In this document: positions 63,599 to 64,000 of the stretch, piece after piece
Position numbering within the stretch: the first letter of the stretch is position 1
How the letters are laid out: every line of letters starts with the position of its first letter
Source of the DNA: Paenibacillus sp. BIC5C1
GTDB lineage: Bacteria > Bacillota > Bacilli > Paenibacillales > Paenibacillaceae
DNA: 64,000 bases
NCBI RefSeq assembly: GCF_032399705.1
Contig: NZ_CP135922.1
Span: 5,456,001-5,520,000, forward strand
Direction of reading: 5' to 3'
Position numbers and translations under genes: made by a program
The notes under the pieces: model-generated
The model's database searches: none
Seen by the model: only the letters and a program-made list of their open reading frames with translations
What the model was told of the DNA's origin: nothing

Positions 63599-64000
63599 TT
63601 ATGCGCTGTTACGATCATCCTCTTCATCACTTTCACGGATAACCTGCATCTGATCCGACCCACTGTGAACGATAATGTGCACATCTCCGTCTTCAGGACC
63701 GATATCAACATAACGATCACCGCAGGTGTCTTTGGCTTCCCATTCATTCAGCCGAATGATTAAGCCCAGATGATGCAGTCCTGCAGCCACTCGAAAACGT
63801 GCTTCTGCTGCATCGCCCACTCGCTCAAAGGGGACAGCACCATCCTCCATGCCTGTGCCCCATACCCAGACATCCCATCCCTCATAATGCTGATCTTCTC
63901 GTTTATATCGGAGAGTAACAATTCGCGAAATTGGTTTGTGGATTTTGATATTCAGCGATGCCTGAATCCCTCCAGCCTCCGCGATAATCTGGGCAGACCC
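63599..64000 (-). CDS. PUD/CBM41-like domain protein (3' part only)
   Basis: The frame enters from beyond the window and ends at TAA 63599; 133 codons are visible. It reads ISRIVTLRYKREDQHYEGWD, then WVWGTG, GLIIRLNEWEAKDTCGDRYV and DVHIIVHSG. This matches the pattern of pullulanase-associated PUD domains (W-x-x-W-G-x-G .. D-R-x-x-D). In pullulanases the domain is N-terminal, but here it is the last domain before the stop. Whether a catalytic domain lies upstream cannot be seen. Confidence 0.7.
   Translation of the reverse strand, partial: GSAQIIAEAGGIQASLNIKIHKPISRIVTLRYKREDQHYEGWDVWVWGTGMEDGAVPFERVGDAAEARFRVAAGLHHLGLIIRLNEWEAKDTCGDRYVDIGPEDGDVHIIVHSGSDQMQVIRESDEEDDRNSA

Overview
The window reads as a chromosomal segment of a Gram-positive, low-to-mid GC endospore former, most likely Paenibacillus or a close relative. 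This is inferred from very strong GGAGG-type ribosome binding sites with ATG/GTG/TTG starts, a YesM/YesN-type two-component pair beside a glycoside hydrolase, a Btr-like AraC/siderophore regulator, a yybP-ykoY riboswitch, many GNAT acetyltransferases, a spore-coat-like glycosyltransferase, and intrinsic terminators after most genes. I see no rRNA, tRNA, CRISPR array, insertion sequence or prophage. The content is core and semi-accessory metabolism in short transcription units.

Layout. 0-6.6 kb: a two-component system (kinase and regulator overlapping by ATGA) divergent from a GH38 alpha-mannosidase. 6.7-16 kb: flavin monooxygenase and MFS exporter, GNAT, SMI1/KNR4 protein, a broken GRAM-domain gene, purine nucleoside phosphorylase, an immunity-like protein, a 58-aa membrane protein, a serine hydrolase, an Lrp regulator and a second MFS exporter. 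16.5-19.2 kb: an iron uptake module (AraC regulator fused to a siderophore-binding domain, then a Fur-boxed siderophore-binding lipoprotein with no permease). 19.3-34.6 kb: mostly minus-strand small genes (lipoproteins, phosphotransferase, DinB, several GNATs, isochorismatase-like hydrolase, GrpB, immunity-like DUFs) around a GH43 enzyme with a divergent HTH regulator, an amidohydrolase, a DUF1361 protein, and an alkylation repair pair (AlkD-like plus Ogt). 34.8-44.7 kb: MgtE, LysE exporter with AraC regulator, TIMP-like membrane protein, PAP2 phosphatase, GH1 enzyme divergent from a WYL regulator, methyltransferase and two related hypothetical proteins. 45-53.5 kb: an RRNPP-type HTH-TPR regulator divergent from fabV, an AlkZ/YcaQ-like protein, a membrane-anchored Mrr-type nuclease, a secreted beta-propeller, an RlmA-type 23S rRNA methyltransferase behind an attenuator, and msrA. 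53.6-64 kb: YeaQ-type protein, a coupled rtcB-AAA ATPase operon, a small transcription unit, TerC behind a yybP-ykoY riboswitch with two terminators, DUF3817, glycosyltransferase, HIRAN protein, a second WYL regulator, L25/Ctc and the end of a PUD/CBM41-like protein.

The most interesting system is upstream of the RlmA-like methyltransferase. An extended -10 promoter is followed by a 9-codon leader ORF (MIIQFIRYR) ending in Arg-Tyr-Arg, a +X+ macrolide-stall type motif, and three bases after its stop codon an intrinsic terminator begins. A ribosome stalled at the motif would cover the 5' arm of the terminator and let transcription enter the methyltransferase gene. This looks like antibiotic-sensing attenuation of a resistance-type rRNA methylase. 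Other noteworthy points are a 35-bp promoter/operator-like sequence shared by unrelated genes, a probably leaderless WYL regulator, a palindrome at the fabV promoter, two frameshift-damaged genes, and the rtcB-AAA pair.
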